From assembly GCF_900172325.1 (NCBI RefSeq), contig NZ_FWFR01000001.1:186001-250000 (forward strand): a stretch of DNA of 64,000 nt, read 5' to 3'. The notes under the pieces are model-generated. The model did no database searches. It saw nothing but the letters and a program-made list of their open reading frames with translations, and was not told the origin of the DNA. Each line of letters starts with the position of its first letter. Within the stretch, counting starts at the first letter, position 1. The stretch is from Oceanibacterium hippocampi (GTDB lineage Bacteria; Pseudomonadota; Alphaproteobacteria; Sneathiellales; Sneathiellaceae). Below, piece after piece: positions 17,718-25,230 of this stretch. The position numbers and the translations under genes were made by a program.

Positions 17718-18451
17718 AGGACCAGTCCGCCGTCGACGGAGATCGTCTGGCCGACGACGTAGCCGGCCATCGGCGAGGCAAGGAAGAGCGCGACATGGCC
17801 CATGTCCGCCGGCGTGCCCAGCCGACCAACGGGAATCTGCCGCAACGTCTGTTCCAGCCGCCTCGGGTTCCCGGTCGTCACCCTGGTGAGCTTGGTATCG
17901 ACGAAACCGGGTGCGATGCCGTTCACCCGGATGCCGTCGCCGGCCCAGGCCTGGCCGAGGGTGCGTGTCAGCCCGTAGGCGCCGGTTTTCGAGGCGTTGT
18001 AGGCCGGGTTGCCGCGCGTTGCATGAAAAGCGGCGGTCGAACTGACAATGATCAGCGAGCCCCGCGCGGCGGCGAGCAGATCGTGGAACGCGGCGGCGCA
18101 AGCCATCAGGCTGTTGAGATTGACCTCGACAACCTTGCGAAAGCCCTCGATAGCGAATTCCGCCCGGTCGTAAAGAACGGTGCCCTGCGAGAGCACGAGG
18201 ATGTCGAGCCGGGAAAAACCGCGCGCCGCGGCCGCGACCGCATCGGCGTCGGAGACGTCGACCCGATCATAGGCGAGACCCTCGAGGTCGGCACCCTCCT
18301 CGCCCGCATAGTCGGCCGCGGACGGCCGGGTTCCCCAGACATGAACATCGGCGCCAGCGGTCCGGAAAGCCAGCGCGATGCCGTTGCCGATGCCGCTGGA
18401 CCCGCCCACGACGAGCGCCGTCCTGCCAGTGAAGTCGAGACGCATATCCAT
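17714..18451 (-). CDS. Short-chain dehydrogenase/reductase (SDR)
   Basis: A 245-residue classical SDR. The cofactor site is VGGSSGIGNG (residues about 15-24), the NAG-like motif is replaced by LSQGT (usual NNAG/NSAG), the catalytic Ser is in IIVSSTAAF, and Tyr/Lys are in YNASKTG. It ends with YVVGQTISVDGG. The changed NAG motif may alter dimer or active-site geometry but occurs in some family members. It overlaps the next SDR by 4 bp. With its neighbour it probably performs successive or alternative redox steps on the same CoA-linked substrate. Confidence 0.87.
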   Translation of the reverse strand: MDMRLDFTGRTALVVGGSSGIGNGIALAFRTAGADVHVWGTRPSAADYAGEEGADLEGLAYDRVDVSDADAVAAAARGFSRLDILVLSQGTVLYDRAEFAIEGFRKVVEVNLNSLMACAAAFHDLLAAARGSLIIVSSTAAFHATRGNPAYNASKTGAYGLTRTLGQAWAGDGIRVNGIAPGFVDTKLTRVTTGNPRRLEQTLRQIPVGRLGTPADMGHVALFLASPMAGYVVGQTISVDGGLVL

Positions 18452-18477
18452 CGGCCTCTCCCCCTGTCGGGTCGCAC

Positions 18478-19245
18478 TCAGATCAGGGTAACGGTGACCC
18501 CGGCGAGGCGCATCTGGTTGTCGCCGGTCCGCAGCCCCCTGGCCTCGGCCGCCGCGAGGATCGCGTTGCGGTCCTGCGGCAGGATATCGACACCGGTGAT
18601 GCCGTGACAGCTCTCATCCTGGGCTTCGACGAACCGGACCGTGATATTGTCGAAGGCGATAGCCGGCGCACCGTTTGCCGAACGGCCGAGCGGACGTTCG
18701 AAGACGTCCGACCAGCGCGCGCCGAGCGCGCCCGGATCCTCGGCCCGGATCTCGACTGCGGCGAGCGCCTGAACGCGCTCGGTCGCGACATGCTGGCGCC
18801 ACGCCGGACCCGCCCACTTCCAGTCGGCCAGTTCCTTGTGCCAGTCACCGGCGTGGGACATCGAATCGATGGAGACGATGGCCCCCGGCAGATCCTGAGG
18901 GTGGTAATGGGTGGCGACACAATCCGGCTCGTCATGGCACCAGACGGCCCGCAGCCCCTTCGCCAGCAAACGTTCGCGCACGGCGGCCGCATCGTCGCAC
19001 TGGAACAGCAGCATGTAGCCGCCGGCACCGCCCCGCCGCTCCAGGTAACGGCCGGCGGTCGTTCCCTCCTTCGTTGGTGAAACGACTTCAAGGAAGTTTC
19101 CATTGACCGGCAGCAGGGCATTCTCGAGCCCGAACTCCGCGACGCCGGGGTCCCTGAAACAGATGTCGAGGCCGAGCACGTCCCGCAATTCGTCCACCGC
19201 CGGCTGCAGTGCGCCCGCGACGAACACTACTTGTCTCATTCGCAT
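18478..19245 (-). CDS. VOC-family (glyoxalase-like) protein
   Basis: A 255-residue protein with two betaalphabetabetabeta modules of the vicinal-oxygen-chelate fold. Module 1 (residues about 1-115) has VVFVAGALQPAVDELRDVLG and a Glu in NFLEVVSP. Module 2 begins near TERVQALAAVEIRAEDP. VOC proteins bind a divalent metal and act as isomerases, epimerases, lyases or dioxygenases. A methylmalonyl-CoA-epimerase-like role would fit a CoA pathway but is a guess. The start is uncertain: ATG 19245 lies 4 bases after GGGGGG, ATG 19239 is also possible, and the longer frame begins with TTG at 19257. It is first in the operon with two SDRs, an enoyl-CoA hydratase and AtuA. Confidence 0.75.
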   Translation of the reverse strand: MRMRQVVFVAGALQPAVDELRDVLGLDICFRDPGVAEFGLENALLPVNGNFLEVVSPTKEGTTAGRYLERRGGAGGYMLLFQCDDAAAVRERLLAKGLRAVWCHDEPDCVATHYHPQDLPGAIVSIDSMSHAGDWHKELADWKWAGPAWRQHVATERVQALAAVEIRAEDPGALGARWSDVFERPLGRSANGAPAIAFDNITVRFVEAQDESCHGITGVDILPQDRNAILAAAEARGLRTGDNQMRLAGVTVTLI

Positions 19246-19335
19246 GGATCCCCCCAAACGCTCGTTTGCCTGAAACCCTACTTGCGGGCATGAACCTCTA
19301 GCAAGTGTCGGAAATGGGTCAGGCGGTGCCGAACG

Positions 19336-19692
19336 TCACAATTCCGCACGGGCGACGGAATTCGCGCAATCGACACATAGCGGCGTTGCCGGGTCGAGGC
19401 GAAGCCGGGCGGCGGCGATTTCCTCGCCGCAGCGCTGGCAGTACCCGTATTCGTCCTCGCCCATGCGGGCCAGCGCCGCCTCGATCCTGTGACGCTCGTT
19501 CCGCCGCCGTTCCTCCGTTGCCTGGGCCATGGCCTGCCCCTGCAGGGCGTCCATGCGCGACAGGCGTCCGACTTTCGACTGGTCGAGCTCGACGGCAGCA
19601 CGCGACGACGAGGACGACGCACTGAGGCCCTCCAGCTCGGCCCGACGGGCGAGCAGCAGGCGACGATATTCCTCGATTGCCTTCGCATCCAT
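19336..19692 (-). CDS. TraR/DksA-type zinc-finger protein
   Basis: A 118-residue protein with an N-terminal coiled coil (residues about 1-75) and a C-terminal four-Cys zinc finger, CQRC ... CVDC (about 84-108). The pattern is that of the short DksA/TraR group. These proteins enter the RNA polymerase secondary channel and can act with ppGpp. The tip residues of DksA needed for ppGpp synergy (DxxDxA) are not obvious; the coiled coil has a Ser-rich stretch, LSASSSSS, instead. It is therefore more likely a DksA-like accessory factor than the primary DksA. It seems monocistronic. Confidence 0.85.
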   Translation of the reverse strand: MDAKAIEEYRRLLLARRAELEGLSASSSSSRAAVELDQSKVGRLSRMDALQGQAMAQATEERRRNERHRIEAALARMGEDEYGYCQRCGEEIAAARLRLDPATPLCVDCANSVARAEL

Positions 19693-19739
19693 GACGGCAT
19701 TCTAACCCGCGAACGCGGCAGCTGCCAAAGATTGTACGC

Positions 19740-20975
19740 TCAGCGGTTGAGACGATGGCGCAGGAAATCCCGGATCCACTCAAGCTTGCGGTTGTCGAAC
19801 TGGCTGCCGATCAGCGCCATCCGCTCACCGTCGCCCTCGATCAGCAGCCGAGGATGAACGGTGCCGCCGCCCCTGTCCCGGGACCGGTGGGCGGTATAGC
19901 TGTCGACCCGGATCCTGCGGACAGAACCGAGCGCCATCTCCCGTACCGGATGGGCCGGCTCAGCGTCGGCAGCGCCCGCGACTCGTTGAAACTGTTCCAG
20001 CGTCGCCTCGGCGAGCGCCGACCGTTTCATGTCCGGGACGATCACGCGGACCGTCTCGCCGTCGATCTCGATCCCCCGATCGGACTGGTCGTCACGCCGG
20101 TTGAGCAGCGCGCCGACCCCGAACACCAGCAGCATCAGGGCAAGTATCGCGCCGAAGATGTAGGGGGCGACCTCCGGCTCGATATTCCAGACGATCCAGC
20201 CGAAGGTCGCCGGCACCCCGAAGATCATCAGGAAGCGCGATACCGCCACGGCCAGCCCGCCGCCGACCGTAATCCGCGTGACCCCGCCCCGATCGCGCAG
20301 CCGAATGCCGGCGGGCGGGCGCCCGGGATCGGACGCGGGCGCCGGCACGGCCCCGCCGTCGCCCGTGCGCGGATCGCTGTCGGCGCCGGTCGCAATCAGA
20401 TCGCCGCTGTCCGGCAACAACGCCGGCAAGCCGAAGCGGTCGGCAAAGGCCTGGTGGATGTCCGACGGCGGCGAGACATCCTCGCTCACATGGAGCGGCA
20501 GGGTCCGCGCCGGATCGTCGTGCAGCAACTCGATCACCTGGTAGGTCTTCGTGCTCGGGATGTTGCCGACTCCCTGGTCACGGACATGGGCCTCGCGGAG
20601 CAGGACGCCGCGATAGTTGGCGATCCGCTCCTGCCAAGCATTGTTGCGGAACAGGCTGCGCGTCCGGACATGGACGCTGTCGCCAGTCATCGTCATCTGC
20701 ATCGTGAAGCGGCTCTGTATCAGCCCCAGGACAAGATTGACGAGGGCGAAAAAGCCGAACCCTCCCATGACCAGCGTCAGGATGTCACCATCACCGAAGA
20801 AATGGATGACCGTCGCCGCGATCGCCAGCACGACCGTCCCGACGATCAGGCGGAGTTGGATCTCGCCCCGGGACGGCGTGAAATCGAGCGAGATGATCGA
20901 GGCGGCCGGATCGAGTGCCGGCTTCATGGCAATCCAGTCACCGGGATCGAACAGCCGCCGCAGCGGGTTGGTCAT
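19740..20975 (-). CDS. Uncharacterised integral membrane protein with four predicted helices
   Basis: I do not recognise this 411-residue protein. It has two hydrophobic pairs: helices near residues 42-60 and 66-85, then after a 140-residue soluble stretch, helices near 250-270 and 280-300. The soluble parts contain beta-strand-rich segments such as VHVRTRSLF. The protein ends basic (FLRHRLNR). The layout of helix pair, beta domain, helix pair, beta domain suggests an internal repeat. The ATG at 20975 overlaps no neighbour. Its genomic partners (DksA-like and CopD-like genes) do not suggest a function. It is likely real, because codon usage is regular and the hydrophobic segments are well formed. 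Confidence 0.6.
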   Translation of the reverse strand: MTNPLRRLFDPGDWIAMKPALDPAASIISLDFTPSRGEIQLRLIVGTVVLAIAATVIHFFGDGDILTLVMGGFGFFALVNLVLGLIQSRFTMQMTMTGDSVHVRTRSLFRNNAWQERIANYRGVLLREAHVRDQGVGNIPSTKTYQVIELLHDDPARTLPLHVSEDVSPPSDIHQAFADRFGLPALLPDSGDLIATGADSDPRTGDGGAVPAPASDPGRPPAGIRLRDRGGVTRITVGGGLAVAVSRFLMIFGVPATFGWIVWNIEPEVAPYIFGAILALMLLVFGVGALLNRRDDQSDRGIEIDGETVRVIVPDMKRSALAEATLEQFQRVAGAADAEPAHPVREMALGSVRRIRVDSYTAHRSRDRGGGTVHPRLLIEGDGERMALIGSQFDNRKLEWIRDFLRHRLNR

Positions 20976-21100
20976 GATACGGCCTCCGGATCCTTCATGC
21001 TCAGTCGTTGCAATGACCGCGTGGCGCAGAACGACGGAAGATTATGGGAAACGGATGCAAATCGGAAGCGTCCGGCAGCCGGCCGGTCCGCAAGCCAGCC

Positions 21101-21523
21101 CTAGAACGGCTTGGTCACCGCGAGCAGAACGACCAGCAGCACCGCCGCAAGGGCGAGCGGCGCCGAGATGCGGAGCGGCCCCGATACGCTTCCCTCCGGC
21201 TTGCCGGCCAGCCGGCGCAGATTGCCTGCCTGCATGCCATGCAGTGTCGAGACTCCGATGACGATGGCAACCTTGACCCAGAGCCAGGGCGATGTGAGCC
21301 AGTCCGACCAGACTGCCATCGTGATGCCGAGCAGCCAGACGAGTCCCATCGCAGGCGAGGTAACCCGGCGGTCCCAACGGGCGACACCGGAAAGCATCGC
21401 CGCGCGGCCGTCACCCGGAACGGCCGTGGCGAGCCTGAGCGCGATGCCGTTCGCGACCATGCCGCCGATCCAGGTGATGACGGCCGCGATATGGATCGCC
21501 TTGACGAGAAAATAGAGCGACAT
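21101..21523 (-). CDS. CopD/HemJ-like four-helix membrane protein
   Basis: This 140-residue protein has four hydrophobic helices. The start, FLVKAIHIAAVITWIGGM, and the middle, WLWVKVAIVIGVSTLHGM, carry the histidines conserved in the CopD/HemJ superfamily, which bind haem or metals. HemJ is a protoporphyrinogen IX oxidase of similar length, but its conserved motifs are only partly matched here, so a general CopD-family label is safer. It lies 18 bp after the antiporter gene stop and probably shares its transcript, which hints at a membrane-energetics or metal-homeostasis link. Confidence 0.7.
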   Translation of the reverse strand: MSLYFLVKAIHIAAVITWIGGMVANGIALRLATAVPGDGRAAMLSGVARWDRRVTSPAMGLVWLLGITMAVWSDWLTSPWLWVKVAIVIGVSTLHGMQAGNLRRLAGKPEGSVSGPLRISAPLALAAVLLVVLLAVTKPF

Positions 21524-21541
21524 GGCAATATCTCCGATGGC

Positions 21542-22735
21542 TCAGGAGCCGTCTTTCGAGGCGATGCCGAGCCAACGCGCGGACGGGGCGACCGTCCAGC
21601 CCTGGAAGACCAGGGAAGCGGCAACGATGACGAAGACGATATTGAAGAATTCCACGGTGATCGGTCCGGGCGTGATCACCGGGACGATGGCGAGGAAGAT
21701 CGGCACGGCGCCGCGCAACCCGACCCAGCTCAGATAAAGCTGTTCGCGCATCGGAAAGCGGAACGGTACAACACAGGTCATCACGGCAAGCGGACGCGCC
21801 ACGAGCATCAGGACGACCGAAACGGCGAGAGCCTGTGGCAGCATGTCGACAAGCGCGCTTGGCGTCACCAGCAGGCCGAGCATGAGGAAGAGCGCGATCT
21901 GGCTGAGCCATTGCAGGCCCTCGCAGAAATTTCGCACCCGCCCGATCGGCGTCTTCAGGCGCGCCGCGAGCACCAGTCCGCAGAGGTAGATCGCCAGGAA
22001 GCCGCTGCCGCCCATGACGGCTGTCAGGGCATAGAGGCTGAGCGCGCCGGCGAGCGCCATCGGCGGATAGAGCCCGTCGGGGAGCGTGAGATTGTCGAGC
22101 AGATAGGTGAGCGCCCAGCCGCCGGCCAGCCCGGCGACGGTACCGAGCCCGATCTGCAGGACGAGCAGCGGCAGGAAGCCGCCGAGCGCGCCGAGCGAGA
22201 AGCCTTCGCCCAGGTTGACGAGAGAGGTCAGCGCGATGGTCAGGAAGATCGCCATCGGATCGTTGAGGCCGGATTCGAGGACCAGCGTGTTCTGCAGGCG
22301 CGGCGGCAGGCCGATGCGGCCCTGCTGGATCAGCAGGAAGGTCGCGGCCGCGTCGGTCGATCCGACCACCGCGCCCAGCAGCAGGCCCTGCTCCAGCGGC
22401 ATGTCCAGAATGAAACTCGCGGCAACGCCGACGATGCCGGCGGTCCCTATCACACCAAGGGTCGCGAGCAGGAGCGACGGTATCCGGGCCCCCCGCAGCT
22501 TCCGGATATCGGTTTCGAGTCCGCCCGCGAACAGGATCACGGCAAGCGCGATGCTCCCCAACGCATAGGCGGCGGAAAAATCGTCGAAGCGTACCTGGCC
22601 CGGACCATCCTCGCCGACCAGCATGCCGCCCAGCAACACGAGCAGAAGTATCGGCGCCCCAAGTTTCCGGGACACGGGGATAAGAAGAAATCCCATGAAA
22701 ATGAGGAGACAGACGAATAGTAGGACCTGCTCCAT
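21542..22735 (-). CDS. Monovalent cation:proton antiporter (CPA1, CvrA/NhaP2-like), short form
   Basis: A 397-residue inner-membrane antiporter with about 12 helices. Family motifs are ILFAGGLETD (near residue 68), GAVVGSTDAAAT (near 120) with the transport Asp, and LESGLNDPMAIFLT (near 153) with the second acidic residue. These match CvrA-like K+/H+ antiporters. CvrA-like proteins normally carry C-terminal TrkA_C and CorC-type regulatory domains; this protein ends right after the membrane part (GIASKDGS), so it lacks the nucleotide-binding tail. It probably runs with the CopD-like gene downstream. Confidence 0.85.
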   Translation of the reverse strand: MEQVLLFVCLLIFMGFLLIPVSRKLGAPILLLVLLGGMLVGEDGPGQVRFDDFSAAYALGSIALAVILFAGGLETDIRKLRGARIPSLLLATLGVIGTAGIVGVAASFILDMPLEQGLLLGAVVGSTDAAATFLLIQQGRIGLPPRLQNTLVLESGLNDPMAIFLTIALTSLVNLGEGFSLGALGGFLPLLVLQIGLGTVAGLAGGWALTYLLDNLTLPDGLYPPMALAGALSLYALTAVMGGSGFLAIYLCGLVLAARLKTPIGRVRNFCEGLQWLSQIALFLMLGLLVTPSALVDMLPQALAVSVVLMLVARPLAVMTCVVPFRFPMREQLYLSWVGLRGAVPIFLAIVPVITPGPITVEFFNIVFVIVAASLVFQGWTVAPSARWLGIASKDGS

Positions 22736-23193
22736 CTCAGCCCGCAGATACAGTCATGGAATCCCCTGTCGTCATCGTATCCGGTCTGGTGCTAGCTTCG
22801 TCGCAAGTCCCTGTCGAAGCGCCTGTCCCGGATCACATCGACGGAACCCGTAACGAACCATGCTGCGCTCTGCGGAGATCACCTCACTGAAGGAAAATAT
22901 GATCGAGTTCAGCAGAATTCAAAGGCATATCGCCGACTGTAAGGCTGAAGAATCCAAGACGGGTAAAAATCGGGGCAATCCGGCTGTCGAGTTTCCCGAG
23001 GTCGAAAATGGAAAATACAAAACGACAAATTCTTTTGGAAAAATTTTATCAGAAACAGATAATGATGAGTTCGAAGCGCGATGACTTGCCGAAATATACC
23101 CTGGACATATCTCTACCTCACCGTCATGTCGATTTGGCCGCAGGCGTAACACGGGCAACCCTGTTTTCCCAGACACGGCACTCCGCCCCCCGG
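22736..23193. other. Gap with low-GC core between antiporter and marR
   Basis: A 458-bp stretch. Positions about 22890-23110 are clearly AT-richer than the surroundings (long A and T runs at 22893-22899 and 23024-23060). Besides the weak small frame at 22899-23084, nothing recognisable is seen. It also holds the promoter of the antiporter (minus strand). Confidence 0.6.
22899..23084 (+). CDS. Possible small protein in a low-GC patch
   Basis: A 61-residue frame from ATG 22899, with AAGGAA 5 bases upstream. It is strongly hydrophilic, with many Lys, Glu, Asp and Asn, no membrane segment and no family I recognise. The base composition is much lower in GC than the neighbours. A longer frame starts at 22860 without a ribosome site. 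It may be a recently acquired or lineage-specific small gene, or simply an AT-rich non-coding patch. Confidence 0.25.
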   Translation: MIEFSRIQRHIADCKAEESKTGKNRGNPAVEFPEVENGKYKTTNSFGKILSETDNDEFEAR

Positions 23194-23640
23194 TCAACCT
23201 GAAACGCCCGATTTCGCCTTCCACAGGAGCCGCGCAAGACATTCGAGTTCTTCCCCCGAGAAGACCGTTTCGAATTGCCTGGCAAGCTCGGCGCCATAGA
23301 TCGGCCACATCGATCGTCGCGCCCGTCGCCCGGCGGGGGTGATCCGGACCAGCAGGCCGCGGCCGTCTTCCGCACAGTTTCGCTTCTCGATCAGGCCGGC
23401 GGCGGCGATACGGTCGAGAAGGCGGGACATTCCGTACTGGGGCAGCAGCAGCCGCTCCTTCAACGCGAAGGGACGAATACCGTCCGCTCCGGCCCTCTCG
23501 ATTTCCAGCAGTGCATCGTACCAGGCAAGCGGCGGCAACCCCGCCGCCTTCAATGCCCCCTCGACCCGTTCGAGCAGGACACGGCTCGCCGTCTGCAGCG
23601 CCGTCCAGGCGGCAATCGTTTCAGGGCGCGGGACGGTCAT
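23194..23640 (-). CDS. MarR-family transcriptional regulator
   Basis: A 148-residue winged-helix repressor. The wHTH spans about residues 45-110: RPFALKERLLLPQYGMSRLL (recognition helix region), then the wing with DGRGLLVRITPAGRRA. Flanking N- and C-terminal helices form the dimer. The start is ATG 23640 after CCGGAGA; the longer frame to 23733 overlaps the operator. It is divergent from the glutathione S-transferase gene. Two copies of ATGCA-N2-TGCAT in the shared promoter region (23661-23672, 23718-23729) are the likely operators. It is probably autorepressed and induced by an electrophile or phenolic ligand. Confidence 0.88.
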   Translation of the reverse strand: MTVPRPETIAAWTALQTASRVLLERVEGALKAAGLPPLAWYDALLEIERAGADGIRPFALKERLLLPQYGMSRLLDRIAAAGLIEKRNCAEDGRGLLVRITPAGRRARRSMWPIYGAELARQFETVFSGEELECLARLLWKAKSGVSG

Positions 23641-23660
23641 GGTCTCCGGATAGCAGAAAG

Positions 23661-23672
23661 ATGCACTTGCAT
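23661..23672. promoter_or_regulatory. Candidate MarR operator 1
   Basis: ATGCACTTGCAT, a 12-bp inverted repeat (central two bases unpaired), lies just upstream of a TTGACA (23678-23683) that may be the -35 of the GST gene, and 21 bases before the marR start on the other strand. Confidence 0.6.
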
Positions 23673-23677
23673 CAAGA

Positions 23678-23707
23678 TTGACATGCCGCGCGCGGCTTCC
23701 ATATCGA
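23678..23707 (+). promoter_or_regulatory. Candidate promoter of the GST gene
   Basis: A consensus -35, TTGACA (23678-23683), is followed after 18 bp by TATCGA (23702-23707), a weak -10. The second palindrome begins 10 bp past it, where a bound repressor would block initiation. Confidence 0.4.
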
Positions 23708-23717
23708 GATGATGTCG

Positions 23718-23729
23718 ATGCAATTGCAT
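23718..23729. promoter_or_regulatory. Candidate MarR operator 2
   Basis: ATGCAATTGCAT is a perfect 12-bp palindrome with the same half-site as operator 1, 57 bp away (between five and six helical turns). It sits between the putative promoter and the GST start codon at 23781. Confidence 0.65.
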
Positions 23730-23780
23730 TCACCTTGGCGCTGGCTTCCGCGTTGCCGCGCCGACAAACGGAGACGATCC

Positions 23781-24437
23781 ATGACCCTGGAACTGATGAG
23801 TCATCATCTCTGCCCCTACGTACAGCGCGCGGTGATCGCCCTCACCGAAAAGGGGGTGCAGTTCGAGCGGACCTACATCGACCTCGCGAACAAGCCCGCC
23901 TGGTTCCGCGATGTGTCACCCCTCGGCAAGACGCCGGTGCTGCTGGTCGACGGCACCCCGATCTTCGAATCGGCCGTGATCCTCGAGTATCTCGAGGAAA
24001 CTCAACCCAATCGGCTCCACCCCGCCGATCCGCTCGATCGGGCGCGCCACCGGGCATGGATCGAATTCGGTTCGACCGTGCTTAACGACATTGCCGGATT
24101 CTATTCGGCCAGGGACGAGGGCGCCTTCCGCGCCAGGACTGACGGGCTGACGGAAAAGTTCGCCCGGCTCGAAGACGAGTTGGATGACGACCCCTGGTTC
24201 GCCGGCACGACCTTCAGTCTCGTCGACGCGGTCTTCGGACCGGTCTTCCGCTATTTCGACACCTTCGAGACAATCGGCGACTTCGGCATTCTCGCCAACA
24301 GGCCCCGGATCGGGCGCTGGCGCCGGGCGCTCGCCGCGCGTCCGTCGATCGCCGGCGCGGTCACCACCGACTATCCCGAACGGCTTCGGGACTTCCTCGT
24401 CCGACGAGGTTCCCATCTCAGCGCGCTCATGACCTGA
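23781..24437 (+). CDS. Glutathione S-transferase family protein
   Basis: A 218-residue GST. The thioredoxin-fold N-terminal domain has the active-site-like SHHLCPYVQRAVIAL (Cys-Pro near residues 10-11, an omega-like/dehydroascorbate-reductase-like CPY motif), a cis-Pro in GKTPVLLVDG and ESAVILEYLEE for glutathione binding. The helical domain has FAGTTFSLVDAVFGPVF. The likely role is conjugation or deglutathionylation of electrophiles. The start is ATG 23781 after GGAG; the longer frame would run through the second palindrome. It is divergent from marR and probably repressed by it. Confidence 0.88.
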   Translation: MTLELMSHHLCPYVQRAVIALTEKGVQFERTYIDLANKPAWFRDVSPLGKTPVLLVDGTPIFESAVILEYLEETQPNRLHPADPLDRARHRAWIEFGSTVLNDIAGFYSARDEGAFRARTDGLTEKFARLEDELDDDPWFAGTTFSLVDAVFGPVFRYFDTFETIGDFGILANRPRIGRWRRALAARPSIAGAVTTDYPERLRDFLVRRGSHLSALMT

Positions 24438-24546
24438 CCTCGCCGGCCGCGTCTCGCAACGATTTGTGCTGACAAGGCCGAGATCATGATTTTTACTCCG
24501 GCGCCATCCGGCTGGCCGGAAGGCTGCGGAATGTGTTGCGAGTAAC

Positions 24547-24585
24547 GTTTGCGCGATGTCGCAAACCCGCCCCGACACGGGGCGG
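24547..24585 (+). promoter_or_regulatory. Two adjacent inverted repeats upstream of the first TRAP operon
   Basis: GTTTGCG / CGCAAAC (24547-24553 and 24560-24566) is an operator-like repeat. Next to it, CCGCCCC / GGGGCGG (24567-24573 and 24579-24585, loop GACAC) forms a GC hairpin. They lie 72-110 bp before dctQ. The first may bind a regulator; the second may end GST transcription or attenuate the TRAP operon. No T run follows. Confidence 0.4.
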
Positions 24586-24657
24586 TTGCCGTAGGGGGTT
24601 GCAATACGCGGCGATCCGTTAGAAAGCTGCACGCGGAAAAGAAGGGGGAGGGGAAGC

Positions 24658-25230
24658 ATGCGGGCCGTCGCAAGCTGCATTCAGTTCATCAGCCTGATCA
24701 ATCTCGGGATCGGAAAGCTGTTTTCGTGGTTGTCGCTCGGTATCGTCGCGGTTTGCTTTACCGTGGTGGTGCAGCGCTATGTCTTCGCGACCAGCTATGT
24801 CTGGATGCAGGATCTCTATATCTGGCTGAATGGCGCGATGTTCACTGCTGTGGCCGGATTCGCATTGCTGCGGGACGATCACGTCCGGGTCGACATTTTC
24901 TATCGGCCCGCGAGCATCCGGCGCAAGGCGGTGGTCGATCTCATCGGCGTCTGCGCCTTCCTGCTGCCCTTCACCTGGATCGTCTACAGCTACTCCATGC
25001 CGTTTGTCCGCCGCGCCTGGACCTACTTCGAGGCGTCGGCGAACGTGGGCGGCATGCCGGGGCTTTTCATCCTCAAGTCCTTCATCATCGGCTTCGCCGC
25101 CCTGCTGGCACTTCAGGGTGTCGCCATGGCCCTGCGCTCGATCCTCATACTGGCGGGACGATCCGACCTGGTGCCACCGCGCATGCAGTATTCCGCGCCC
25201 GAGAAACCCGAAGCGGGAGCGGTACTCTGA
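24658..25230 (+). CDS. dctQ: TRAP transporter small permease (DctQ), system 1
   Basis: A 190-residue membrane subunit with four helices (about residues 20-42, 55-78, 92-115, 138-162). The Trp/Gln-rich YVWMQDLYIWLNGAMF segment is typical of DctQ proteins paired with 2-oxo-acid or mannitol/chloroaromatic-type DctM. It works with DctM in sodium- or proton-driven import of a carboxylate brought by DctP. The start ATG has an excellent GGGGGAGGGG site. The stop TGA overlaps the dctM ATG by one base (TGATG). Confidence 0.88.
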   Translation: MRAVASCIQFISLINLGIGKLFSWLSLGIVAVCFTVVVQRYVFATSYVWMQDLYIWLNGAMFTAVAGFALLRDDHVRVDIFYRPASIRRKAVVDLIGVCAFLLPFTWIVYSYSMPFVRRAWTYFEASANVGGMPGLFILKSFIIGFAALLALQGVAMALRSILILAGRSDLVPPRMQYSAPEKPEAGAVL

